The notes under the pieces: model-generated
Databases searched by the model: none
What the model saw: the letters and a program-made list of their open reading frames with translations, nothing else
What the model was told of the DNA's origin: nothing
Made by a program: the position numbers and the translations under genes
Part shown: in pieces, positions 1 to 9,624 of the stretch
Layout of the letters: each line of letters begins with the position of its first letter
Position numbering within the stretch: the first letter of the stretch is position 1
Assembly: GCA_004151065.3 (NCBI GenBank)
Contig: NWUY0300069680.1
Coordinates: 15,877-34,678 of the forward strand
Direction of reading: 5' to 3'
DNA: 18,802 bases
Origin: Larix sibirica
Taxonomy: Eukaryota > Streptophyta > Pinopsida > Pinales > Pinaceae

Positions 1-219
1 GTTGACTGCACTGAACGTTGCGTAGGAATGGGGGATAGAATATGCTTCACAGTCTTTCAACAAAGGAAAGTGAAAGAGATGCTTGCTTACAGTATCACTG
101 AAAATAGATGGAGTTGGCTTCCCAGCCGTCCTTTAGACACCACTGCAATTGCAAGTAGATGGGGCTGCTGTGAGATTCCAATGGCCTTTGAACCGAGGCC
201 AGACATGAAGGTTGATTAA
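1..219 (+). CDS. C-terminal end of an F-box/kelch-type protein (5' partial)
   Basis: The frame is open from base 1 to the TAA at 217-219, giving 72 codons, so the gene begins outside the window; the first Met, at base 28, is probably internal. Visible features are ENRWSWLPSRP, followed by RWGCC and an ending EPRPDMKVD. A Trp-rich WSWLP segment near the C-terminus fits the last kelch-like blade of plant F-box/kelch proteins, which recruit substrates to SCF ubiquitin ligases in cytosol or nucleus. The resemblance is to the UFO/HAWAIIAN SKIRT type, but the fragment is too short to choose a member. The F-box itself is not in the window. Codon use is ordinary, with no internal stop or frameshift, which sets it apart from every other coding trace here and suggests a living gene. 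No clear polyadenylation signal follows closely; an AATAAA at 990-995 is distant. The plant-gene call is fairly sure, the subfamily is not. Confidence 0.7.
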   Translation, partial: VDCTERCVGMGDRICFTVFQQRKVKEMLAYSITENRWSWLPSRPLDTTAIASRWGCCEIPMAFEPRPDMKVD

Positions 220-362
220 GGTATGCAAGCCTTTGCCTTCACCTCATTGCCTCATCTTAAACGTTCTTACTTTTTTATTCTATTTTAAACTTGCCTTTTA
301 TTCTATTTTTCTTGGAGTTTAATTAGAGACCTATATGTAGTCATAACACTGCAGTGAGCAAA

Positions 363-579
363 CCTTTGAAAATACAACTTTAGGCTTTGTAATGTCAGCG
401 TCGGTCTGTTTTTGCAGATGTATTAAGAAGCGAAGACGCTTGCTAATATGTTGCGGATTTCAAAAGTGGACCTTTGAAAAATACAACTTTAGGCTTTGTA
501 ATGTCAGCGTAGGTCTGTTTTTGCAGATGTATTAAGAAGCGAAGACGCTTGCTAATATGATGCGGATTTCAAAAGTGGT
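363..579. repeat. 108-bp tandem duplication, two nearly identical copies
   Basis: Copy 1 is 363-470 and copy 2 is 471-579. Only three differences are visible: a one-base A insertion early in copy 2, C to A near position 511, and T to A near position 560. Such high identity marks a recent duplication. Each copy carries a T-rich tract ending in TTTTTGCAG, resembling a plant 3' splice site, followed by a hairpin-forming AAGCG-AAGA-CGCTT. The repeat starts about 145 bases after the F-box stop codon, so it may lie in the 3' UTR or just beyond it. Confidence 0.92.
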
Positions 580-750
580 TTAGATTAAGCCGTCACCATG
601 GGTGGATTCGAACTATAGAAGAACCTTTACTTTTATCAAACATTTCAATTTGGGTTAAGAAAGCTACATTTTTGTAAGTCAAAGAACTTGGGGAAGATTG
701 CAGATCTGAGATTGTAAACATACTTTTTCATGTGCAAATTATTGAAACAA

Positions 751-898
751 ACTTGGAGTTTTATAACAGAATTTTTAATTTTACCAAACATTTCAATGCA
801 CTTGGAGTTTTATAGCAGAATTTTTTAGTTTTACCAAACATGTCAATCCACTTGAAGTTTTATAGCAGAATTTTTAGTTTTACCAAAGATATCAATGA
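751..898. repeat. Minisatellite, three copies of a 49-50 bp unit
   Basis: Units begin at 751, 800 and 850, each with ACTTG(G/A)AGTTTTATA followed by CAGAATTTTT and TTTTACCAAA. Copies differ at a handful of positions. A related lead-in, ATTGTAA then AAATTATTGAAACAAACTTGGA, occurs at about 711-756 and again at 1020-1066, so the region around the array was itself copied. Confidence 0.88.
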
Positions 899-900
899 GC

Positions 901-988
901 TATGAAAACTGTTTTTTTTCATTTAATAGAGCTTTTGTAATGCGTTGTGAAAACTGTTTTTTTGTCATTTAATAGAGCTTTTGTAGGC
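901..988. repeat. Two-copy 45-bp tandem repeat
   Basis: The motif TGAAAACTG, a T-run, then CATTTAATAGAGCTTTTGTA begins at 903 and again at 948. The copies differ mainly in the length and purity of the T-run. It directly follows the 49-50 bp array, making a compact cluster of short tandem repeats. Confidence 0.85.
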
Positions 989-1164
989 CAATAAAATATG
1001 GGAAGAATAGAATTAAGAGATTGTAATCATATTTGTTTATGCGTAAATTATTGAAACAAACTTGGATTTTTATTTTGTTAGGCTGTTTGTTAAGTATAAA
1101 CCTCTTTGCCTACTGTGATTTTATAATATTTGTGTTTGACAAAAAAATGCATCTACCAACCAAT

Positions 1165-1311
1165 AATCTTTGTTTGAAAGTGCTTTTGATTGTGTTGAAA
1201 TTGTTGTTAAGAGATGTAAAAGTTTTACCAAAATATACATCATTAAATAGTCTTTGAAAATACTTTTAGTTATGTTGAACTTGTTAAAAGTTGCAAAAGT
1301 TTTATCGAAAG
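1165..1311. repeat. Diverged two-copy tandem repeat, about 80 bp
   Basis: TTTGAAA-(N)-CTTTT, then (T/A)TGTTGAA, TTGTT and AAAAGTTTTA occur in the same order from 1173 and again from 1253, an offset of 80. The second copy is shorter by a few bases. The copies are visibly older than those at 363-579. A small open frame over the first copy has low-complexity translation and is not called as a gene. Confidence 0.65.
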
Positions 1312-2329
1312 TAGTTTTTTTTCCAAATCCTCGAAAAAATTATAAAGATATGGGTTTGGAATACATATGAGATGTAATGTTGTAGTATTTTTGTACTTAC
1401 CATATTGTTTATAGAATTTCTATCAATAATTACCTTGCACACCTTGTGTTAACACTTCCAATGTGTTTTGGAAATGATCACCCTTCCCTAGAAAGATTTT
1501 GCAGTGTCCTTATTTCCCATTATTAAAGTTAGTTGAGCCCTCTATTTTTCTCCTACTTTAAATTCAGTTGTAGTTTGATAATATTCTTGAGTCACCATTG
1601 CTTTATTTAGTCGCTTTGAGGTTTAGTGAGCAATCTTAGGCATTTTTATTTTCTATACAAAAAATAAAATTCCAATGGTTTTCTTAAGCTAATGTTCCAT
1701 TGTCATCTTCTGTTTTTCTACCTTTGTCCTCTAGAATTTGATTTCAATTCCTTCCCTACTTCAAGATCTTATGTCTTAGTATTTTTTGAAGAGATTCATC
1801 TTCCTCTAAATGCAATGCAACTAAAACTTCTATTTACTAAACAATAAGTTTTATTGAAGAATGGAAATTAAGAAAATCTAATTCATCATGGAGTTACAAC
1901 TATAGTGCATTGTAATATCTTGTTGTGGCCCTTTCTTCATCCTCTTGCATGTTTGTTATTTTTTTTGTAGTTACTTAAATTGCTTACTATACTCTTGTAC
2001 AAACATGTATTTTTGCCTCATAGTTGGGGGAAGGCATTTGGCATTTAGAAATTTTATCTATGAAGAGGGTGCAAGGGCTTAGAAGGTAGGGAAGTGGGAT
2101 GTCATTAAGGAATGGAGGGAATTCATATATACTGAAAAATGTATATAGATGAACATGATGGCGAACCTCATTTGAAATTCATTGGAAAATTTGAACCCGA
2201 ATCTAACTTAATGGTCACCGAACTCGAACTTGAACCCAAGCCTTGTGACATAGGCATAAATTGCATGGGAAAACTAATTGCTACATTTGTAAAGAGAGAC
2301 AAACCATCATGAAACAACAAAGGAACATA
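1312..2329. other. Intergenic stretch with no recognised feature
   Basis: A+T-rich sequence with stops in all frames and no RNA gene, repeat array or family motif recognised. The right end, from about 2168, lies in a minus-strand open frame that follows the RNase H remnant of the next region, but that downstream tail shows no known motif. Confidence 0.6.
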
Positions 2330-2775
2330 TAGGATCCACAAGCACAAGAAAATAGGAAGGATATGTTCACTGAGAAAATATTTGGGCCCCTTGGCTTGGA
2401 TATGATCCTCCCTATGCTCCAATAGTACCAAGGTATCCTCTACAAAATCTATTCCTTTCTTTGAGAGACTGTCATCTTGTGAATTGTGATTCCTATACAC
2501 ATGATAGAAAATTATGTTGTTGAAACTGTCTTTCATGACTTTTGAACCACTAAAAAGTTAATTTTGAATCTCCATTTACAAGAAGGAATCCAAAGCTTTC
2601 TGAATATCAATTCTGAGAAAAACGGACAAGACCTTCAACTTGGCACAATTATAAAAGCCCCTTTCAAGACATAAGTTGAAAGAAAAACTAATGGAATCTA
2701 GAAAGAGAAAAACACCATCACCACCCCATTTCCCTTTATTACCTTGACTTTCACCATCAAAGAAAACCCCATGGA
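2330..2775 (-). pseudogene. Degenerate retroelement RNase H domain (copy A)
   Basis: Read on the minus strand from about 2770, the translation gives FFDGESQGNKGKWGGDGV, the usual start of a plant retroelement RNase H domain (DGA..GNPG..GAGGV), including the first catalytic Asp. A frameshift later, NGDSKL appears near 2590, matching the conserved GDS around the third catalytic Asp. Near 2480-2510 comes HVYRNHNSQDDSLSKKG, matching the HxxREXNxxADxLSK block, with the helix Ala replaced by Asp. At least two frame changes and internal stops show it is dead. The domain belongs to non-LTR elements or to some Ty3-type elements, where it removes the RNA strand of the hybrid during reverse transcription; no reverse transcriptase motif is recognised upstream. 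The duplication boundary at 2381 cuts through its C-terminal end. Confidence 0.7.
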
Positions 2776-3801
2776 CTAGATTTGTGTATATGGAGCATCC
2801 CTATTTTCCTTAGGAGGTTGAATTTAGGAATTATTTCAATGTCATCATAAATATAGCAGACCTTGAAGAAAAATTGCAAGGGGAGGGAAAATATTTCTTT
2901 AAAAAGGGAAGCATTCCTTATATCTAGTATAGTAAGTTAAGTATTCATAATAGTGATAGGGTCGATTCATCTTGTTCATCAAGCAGCTACTTATTCTTTA
3001 TCACTCAATATCTATCAGTTTTCATTTTACTTTTTTGATTTTGCATTTTTTAGGAAATTCTTACTCGTCACTTATCCTCATTCTGAGGATCATAACCATG
3101 GTAAACATGATTCTTCAGGGCCTTGGATCAGGTCAACATCTTAACAACAATTGGCTCATGAAGAGTAAACATGTCACAAAGTAGAATTTTAACCCATCCA
3201 AGGCAGGAAATAACATTTTCTCTCAGACACTTTAGACACTTTAGGTAATGAATTTGGTGTTGATTCACATGTCTGCTTCTTTGTAGATCTAGGTTTGTAT
3301 ATGTATTATGTGTTTCATTGTTTTCAATCAATAAAATGCAGTATAGAGAGTCAACATCTAAAATATTTCTAGTTACCATTAAAGCCAATTATAAAAAAAA
3401 TTGCATAGTGCCAATCCACCAGTAGAACAAAGAGGGTTGGGGCTTCCAGGCATGTAATGATGGCATCTTAAGTTGAATTGTGGAAGTCATTTAAGAACTT
3501 AAGATAAGGATGCAGGTCCATTATCATTTTCCTTTCATATTTTAAAAGTTCAAGAGGTTCTTGTGGCAAATGGAATTTGTTGAAATGTTTTTTAAATAGT
3601 TTCAATGTTAATTTTAATGTTTTCTTGATGTATTATTTGACATATACATGATCTCAAATAAGATAATGCTTCAAAACCTCTAGGGAGTGCTTCTACTAGT
3701 TACTAGGAATACTTTGCAAGGTAAAAATGTTGGACAAACTCAAGCATCATATCTTTGTATAACCTCTAGCTAGTCTGGATTGATATCTAGGAGTGTGTCA
3801 A

Positions 3802-3881
3802 GTTCAAGTATGGAGAAGGTACCATATTGATTGGAATACCCGTTCAAGTATGGGGAAAGTACCATATTGATTGGAGTACCC
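3802..3881. repeat. 40-bp tandem duplication present only in copy A
   Basis: GTTCAAGTATGG, GTACCATATTGATTGGA and TACCC occur from 3802 and again from 3842. The equivalent place in copy B (from about 6662) has the segment once, so this small expansion, or a loss in B, happened after the 2.86-kb duplication. Confidence 0.88.
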
Positions 3882-4550
3882 TAATATGTGTCACATGTTG
3901 CTTTCTTACTGCGTTTTTTTCTAGATTAAGAGTGAAGAAGATGTCAACTTTCCACAATATTTGCCAAAAAGTATTGTGGAGATGTCATCTTGTTTATTAT
4001 TGGTAAAAGGATTCAGCTTCTATATTTTTATTTTTAATATATATATTTTCATTTTGTCTACTTTTCGGTATTATTAATGATGCAAAGCAGTGACATAGAG
4101 AAGTGATGAGAGATTTAGAAAGGAAAGTGTCATGTTGGGCAAGTTGGACTAACAAGTAAAAGGGAAAAAAAATCAAGGATGAGTGGGTAGTGTTTAACCC
4201 TGTCTAGAATTGATACATAAATATTAGTGCACATTAATGTTAATGTGTAGAAGTGTTCTCAATTGTGGCTCTATATTAGTATGCGTCACACTATGTTGAA
4301 TTTGCATCACTTTATGCCATGTGTATTTGTCATGTTGTGTACAAAATCATGCTCTTAAAATTTAGGGATACTTTTATGTTTTTGTTCTCTTAAGTTCAAA
4401 AAACATCATAAAGTTGTGGTAAAGATGGAAGTTCCATGCAAATTTATCCTATTGCTCAATTACAAATGATGAACTAATGTGGGAAAACATTGATTAGTGA
4501 TTAATTATGGTCAATAATTTATGAAGATTTTTTAGGGTTCCTTTTTTAAA

Positions 4551-5243
4551 CTAAAAAAAGACCCATTCTTTCTTACGTGTACACGAAAGAACACATGTAT
4601 CTGATGCAGGAAATTCATGAAAACAAGTTGTCACATCTGCAATCCTGTAAGTAGAGTTATTTGAAGATAGTGTGTCAACTATAAAGTATTTGATACAAAA
4701 TGTCTCCTCATATAGGGATTCTTCCATCATTTCAAAAAACAAAATAGGAAATTTGTAGGCTTTACTGTAATCTCATGCCTATGTAAACTAAAGAAGGGAT
4801 GAAAAAAGGCTACATTAAATGGAAACATTTGCATAATACACACATAATTCCAAAAAAAAGAGCCATCCAACCACGGTAAAATGTTTCAAAAATTTGAGAA
4901 GCAAGGAAAACTCACCTATCCGAAACCCTCTTTTCTAGAAATATAGTAATATCCTTGTAACAGTGTTAGGAGAAGCATCACATAACTACCAGGTCTGGGA
5001 AATCTAGAAAACTGTAAAAAGGTTTGAACAACCCAACTCGCCATCTTCTTTGCTTAAATTGCTAATCTGAATTTACACCTTTTGAATGCAATGCAAGATA
5101 CCATTGACTGTAACCTACCAGTGGGTGTGAATGATCTACATCAACCAACTCCCAAAAAATATTTGCATGTGTTTTTTCCTTGTTGATTCTACTCGCAAAA
5201 TTCATCCATCTACCATTATCGACATACATCATTTGACTATAGA
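4551..5243 (-). pseudogene. 3' part of a transposase-like pseudogene (copy A)
   Basis: Starting at the right end of copy A and reading the minus strand, the translation gives NDVCR, a stop, WMNFASRINKEKTH and then FWELVDVDHSHP near 5115-5155. The same block is found in copy B as part of a longer gene. Here the Trp of FWELV is intact, whereas copy B has a stop at that codon. Further along, 4742-4551 holds a 63-codon open frame (ESLYEETFCIKYFIVDTLS, then NNSTYRI) conserved in copy B and plausibly the C-terminal domain. The segment between is broken by frameshifts. The 5' half of the gene is absent because the duplication boundary at 5243 joins directly to the RNase H end of copy B. It is not functional. 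Confidence 0.55.
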
Positions 5244-5632
5244 TTTGGGCCCCTTGGCTTGGTTATGATCCTCCCTATGATCCAATAGTACCAGGGTCTC
5301 CTCTACAACATCTAAACTTTGGTTTGAGATACTTTCGTCTTGTGAGTTGTGTTTCCTATATACATGAGGAAATTTATGTTGTTGAAATGTCTTTCACGCC
5401 TTTTGTACCCCTAAATAGTTAACTTTGAATATCCATATACAAGAAGACATCCAAAGCTTTATGAATATCAATTATGTGAAAAACAGACAAGACCTTCAAC
5501 TTCACACAATTATAAAAGCCCCTTTCAAGACATAATTTGAATGAAAAACTAATGTAATCTAGAAAGAGAAACACCATCAGCACCACATTTACCTTGATTA
5601 CCTTGACTTGCACCATCAAAGAAACCCCCATG
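5244..5632 (-). pseudogene. Degenerate retroelement RNase H domain (copy B)
   Basis: On the minus strand from about 5630 the translation reads FFDGASQGNQGKCGADGV, closer to the DGASxGNPG..GAGGV consensus than copy A. It continues with SFSFKLCLERGFYNCVKLKVL, where the second Gly and Ala of the active-site helix are lost. The GDS block is replaced, and the HxYR...SLSK block is altered to a form with Glu in place of the last Asp. The reading ends at 5244, where the duplication junction removed whatever followed. Comparing the two copies shows each has kept different consensus residues, so both decayed separately after the duplication. Confidence 0.65.
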
Positions 5633-8096
5633 GACTATATTTGTGTATATGGAGCATCCCTATTTGCCTTGGGAGGTTGACTTTAGGAATTAATTCAATG
5701 TCATCATAAGTATAGCAGACCTTGAAGAAAACTTGCAAGGGGAGGGAAGATATGCCTTTAAAAAGAGAAGCATTTCTTATATCTAGTATACTATGTTAAG
5801 TAATTGTAATAGTGATAGGGTTGATTCATCTTGTTCATCATGCAACTACTTATTCTTTATCACTCAATATCTATCAATTTTCATTTTACTTTTTTTTTAT
5901 TTTGCATTTTCTGGGAAATTCCTACTCGACACTTATCCTCATTCTCAGGATCATAACCATGGTAAACATAATTCTTCAGGGCCTTGGATTAGGTCAACAT
6001 CCTAATAACAATTGGCTCATGAAGAGTAAACATGTCACAAAGTAGGATTTTAACCTATCCAAGGCAGGAAATAACATTTCCTCTCAAACACTTTAGGTAA
6101 TGAATTTGGTGTTGATTCATGCGTCTGCTTCTTTCTAGATCTAGGTTTGTATATGTATTATTTGTTTCATTGTTTTCAATAAAAAAAATGGAGTATAGAG
6201 AGTCAACATCTGAAATCTTTCTAGTACCAATTATAACCAATTATAAAAAAAAAAATTGGCATATTGCCAATCCACCAGTAGCATTAAGATTGCGGGGGAT
6301 TCCATGCATGTAATGATGGCATCTTAAGTTGAATTGTGGAAGTTATTTAAGAAATTAAGGTAAGGATTAAGGTCCATTATCATTTTCCTTTCATATTTTA
6401 AAAGTTCAAGAGGTTCTTGTGGCGAATGGAATTTGTTGAAATGTTTTTAAAATAGTTTCAATGTTAATTTAATGTTTTCTTGATGTATTATTTGACATAT
6501 ACATGATCTCAAATAGGATAATGATTCAAAACATCTAGGGGGTTCTTCTACTAAAGATATACTAGGAATCCTTTGCAAGGTAAAAATGTTGGACAAAATC
6601 GAGCCTCATATCTTTGTATAACCTCCAAGCTGGTCTGGATTGATATCCACGAGTGTGTCAAGTTCAGTATGGGGAAAGTACCATACTGATTGGAGTACCC
6701 TAATTTGTGTTACTTCGTTTTTTCTAAATTAAACCTATCTTTGTGATGCTGTAGTTTGAATTACCTGAATATGTGAAAATAAGAGTGAAGAAGATGTCAA
6801 ATTTCCACAATCTTTGCCAAAAAGTATTGTTTAGATGCCATCTTGTTTATTATTGGTAAAAGGATTCAGCTTCTATATTGTTATTATTAATATATATATA
6901 TTCATTTTGTCTACTTTTCCTATTATTAATCATGCAAACTAGTGACATAGAGAAGTGATCAAAGATTCAGAAAGGAAAGTGTCATGTTGGGCAAGTTGGA
7001 CTAACAAGTAAAAGAGAAAAAATATCAAGGATGAGTGGGTAGTGTTCAACCTTTTCTAGAATTGATACATAAAGATTAGTGGACATTAATGTTAATGTGT
7101 AGAAGTGTTGTCCATTCTGGCTCTATATTAGTATATGTCACACTATGTTGAATTTGCATCACTTTATGTCATCTGTATTTGTCATGATGTGTACAAAATC
7201 ATGCTCTTAAAATTTACGGATACTTTTATGTTTTTGTTCTCTTAAGTTAAAAAAACATCATAAAGTTGTGGTAAAGATGGAAGTTCCATGCAAATTTATC
7301 CTATTGCTCAATTACAAATGATGAACCGATGTGGGAAAACATTGATGAGTGATTAATTATGGTTAGTAATTTATGAATATCTTTTAGGGTTCCTTTTTTA
7401 AACTAAAAAAAACCCACGCTTTCTTAAGTGTACACGAAAGAACACATGTATCTAATGTAGGAAATTCATGAAAACAAGTTGTAACATCTGCAATCATGTA
7501 AGTAGAGTTATTTGAAGATAGTGTGTCAACTATAAAGTATTTGATACAAAAGGTCTCCTCATATAGGGATCCTTCCATCATTTCAAAAAACAAAATAGGA
7601 AATTTGTAGACTTTACTATAATCTCATGCCTATGTAAGCTGAAAAAGGGATGGAAAATGGCTACATTAAATGGAAAAATTTGGATAATACACACATAATT
7701 CCAAAAAGTAGAGCCATCCAACCACGGTAAAATGTTTCAAAAAATTGAGAAGTAAGGAGAACTCACATGTTCGAAACCCTCTTTTCCATAAATATGGTAA
7801 TATCCGTGTAACTTGATGTTAGGAGAAGCATCACAGAACTACAAGGTCTAGGAAATCTAGAAAACCATAAAAAGGTTTGAACAACCCAACTCGCCCTCTT
7901 CTCTACTTAAATTTCCAATCTGAATTTACACCTATTGAATGCAATGCAAGCTACCGTTGTCCATAACCTACTAGTGGGTGTGAATGATCTACATCAACCA
8001 ACTCTCAAAAAATATATGCATGTGTCTTTTCCTTGTTTATTCTACTCGCAATATTCATCCATCTACCATTATCGATGTACATCATTTAACTATAGA
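5244..8096. repeat. Tandem duplication of about 2.86 kb, copy B
   Basis: This is a direct copy of 2381-5243, immediately adjacent with no spacer. It carries about 51 bases (about 6730-6780) absent from copy A, and lacks both the second 40-bp unit of copy A and about 16 bases near 3895-3911. Small open frames such as 5812-6045 (plus) and 6055-6240 (minus) recur in both copies only because the DNA is duplicated; no family is recognised in them. The interval from about 5640 to 7380 therefore has no supported gene. Confidence 0.93.
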
Positions 8097-9624
8097 TTTT
8101 GCATCTCAAATAGGACAATTTTTAGATAACTTGAAGTCATCTCTACATAGTGTTTTTTTTGACACACCCCAACACCATCATGCTCTCCTTTTCCATGGCT
8201 CATCCCAAAAGAATTCCATATATGTGGCACTTTGTTTCTTTTATGCAATGAACTAAACCATTGAAACACGCAATCATTTATGAACTATCCAGCAAAATTA
8301 TTCGACCAAATCCAATGTCACTCCATATGTATATTTTTCTTAGTCTATTGATCATATAAGAATTAGAAGGAATGGAATATATAATGTAAGGCATTAAACT
8401 TATCATCACTTACATAGAAGTGATATTCCTTTAATATTACTCAATTATCTTCATTTCCATCTGGACCATGCTTATATGTTATACGGACTAGCAAGGAATC
8501 TTGCTCTAAATGATAATATAGACTTTGTATCTCATTTTGCAGGTGGAGGGTGTAGTGCTTGATGAAATAAATAATTGAAAGTATAGTATTGAGGGGAAAT
8601 GTATCTCTACAAATTCTAAACTAATCATCTTTCCATTGAGCTACATGGACATGCCTAACATATTGTTGGGTGTTTTCCAATAAATCCTTGATGAATATGC
8701 AGACTCATACCTAGTGGCACAAATATATCTCAACATTAGTTATATTTCTAAGTGACATTTGGAAGAAAAAAATTTCTAGGTTAGAGAATGGTCCTTTCCT
8801 GGGATGTCACCAACTTTATCTTTTTTGTTTATTTCCTAGGGCCTATATCATAAGTGACATATTTGAAGCTCTATGTATATACCATTATATTCATGAATTC
8901 ATGATCTTCACTCTCATGATTGCATTGGATATGTAATACCACACCACCACACTCATGTCATGTATAACCTAAATAAGATTTTGAATCATATGATTGTCCC
9001 TTTAGCATATCACACATGATTCTTTGAACAAATTATCTTCATGAACTTGGTGGTATTGTCATTGAACATTCCTACAGATGGTTGTAATGGAAAACCTGAC
9101 AAATGTACACATACGTGTCATAATAAGAACTAAAATCTACTTTGTACCTACAACATCACATTAAGATGTTTACTTATTCGATCATACTGAGACTTTTATT
9201 TCTCAAATATTCTTTATCCTAAGCTTAGTGCCTTGTGCTCATTCTTGAATTTGTCATATAGTTATATTTGTGCTATGTCCATAAAGTGTTTAATGTGTCT
9301 ATCATAGTCCCTAGAACCCCTTCTCAATTCTACTACATATTTTAGTTTTGGAGAAGGCCTTATGTTATTGTGCCGAAACTTCTACACTATTCCCTTAAAT
9401 GGTTCAATTAATTTCATGTTAGAATGAGGAAACCTACCAATGAGTACCCAAAAATATGTGTGTCTAGTTGTATGAAGTTGTTCTCTTCTAATAGAATAAT
9501 CTCTAAGCATTCTGAGATTAACTTCAGCAAGCTTAGTTGTTGGCTTGAAAAAATAAATATTTCTTTTGTTCTTTTTTACTATTGCTTGTGACAATACACG
9601 ACAAGATTCATTATGATATTTCAA
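7384..9624 (-). pseudogene. Decayed transposase-like gene, longest copy
   Basis: This is a minus-strand gene in pieces. N-terminal part: an open frame from 9624 to 9382, then, after one TAG, the same frame continues with KFRHNNIRPSP and DYDRHIKHFMDIAQI down to about 9175. Middle part, about 8700-8090: one frame is kept for about 200 codons, broken only by seven stops. Landmarks in order are FIKDLLEN, HVAQWKDD, QNEIQSLYYH, YKHGPDGNED, EYHFYVSDDK, HWIWS with FAG-stop-F, VPHIWNSF, and SHGKGEHDGVGV. After a frameshift, ELVDVDHSHP follows near 7970-8010. An open frame at 7593-7384 may be the C-terminus. The order and the WIWS(D)..AGQF and HGKGEHDG signatures match a transposon-encoded plant protein family I recognise only by pattern, resembling DDE-type transposases in its spaced acidic motifs. 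I cannot name the superfamily, and a domesticated-gene origin is possible. No terminal inverted repeats were found. Confidence 0.62.

Larger units (their letters stand above)
2381..5243. repeat. Tandem duplication of about 2.86 kb, copy A
   Basis: Sequence beginning TTTGGGCCCCTTGGCTTGG at 2381 recurs at 5244, and the order of all landmarks is kept through to CTATAGA at 5243 and 8096. By eye most lines match at roughly nine bases in ten, with small indels. The unit contains, on the minus strand, an RNase H fragment at its left end and the 3' part of a transposase-like pseudogene at its right end. The ends show no TG...CA pair and no terminal inverted repeat, so it is not a pair of LTRs. The breakpoints share only a short T-run (TTT/TTTT). 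Confidence 0.93.

Noticed and set aside
600-618. GGATTCGAAC, the reverse of a tRNA B box, on the minus strand
   Set aside because: Flanking bases do not form a T stem and no A box lies at a suitable distance.
1033-1257. 74-codon plus-strand open frame with a hydrophobic start
   Set aside because: It lies over the roughly 80-bp tandem repeat and A+T-rich DNA; the translation is low-complexity Leu/Phe/Lys and shows no family motif.
2953-3184. Two overlapping plus-strand open frames that recur in copy B (5793-6045)
   Set aside because: Conservation follows simply from the DNA duplication; composition is low-complexity Ser/Phe/Leu and no motif is present.
3128-3388. 86-codon minus-strand open frame, also partly open in copy B
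   Set aside because: It could be upstream sequence of the RNase H element, but no reverse transcriptase motif could be found, so it is not called.
2381-8096. The two 2.86-kb copies as a pair of long terminal repeats
   Set aside because: They are directly adjacent with no internal region, lack TG...CA ends, and contain parts of protein-coding remnants.
7935-8256. Plus-strand open frames across the right end of copy B
   Set aside because: They are antisense to the transposase-like pseudogene blocks, which explain the region better.
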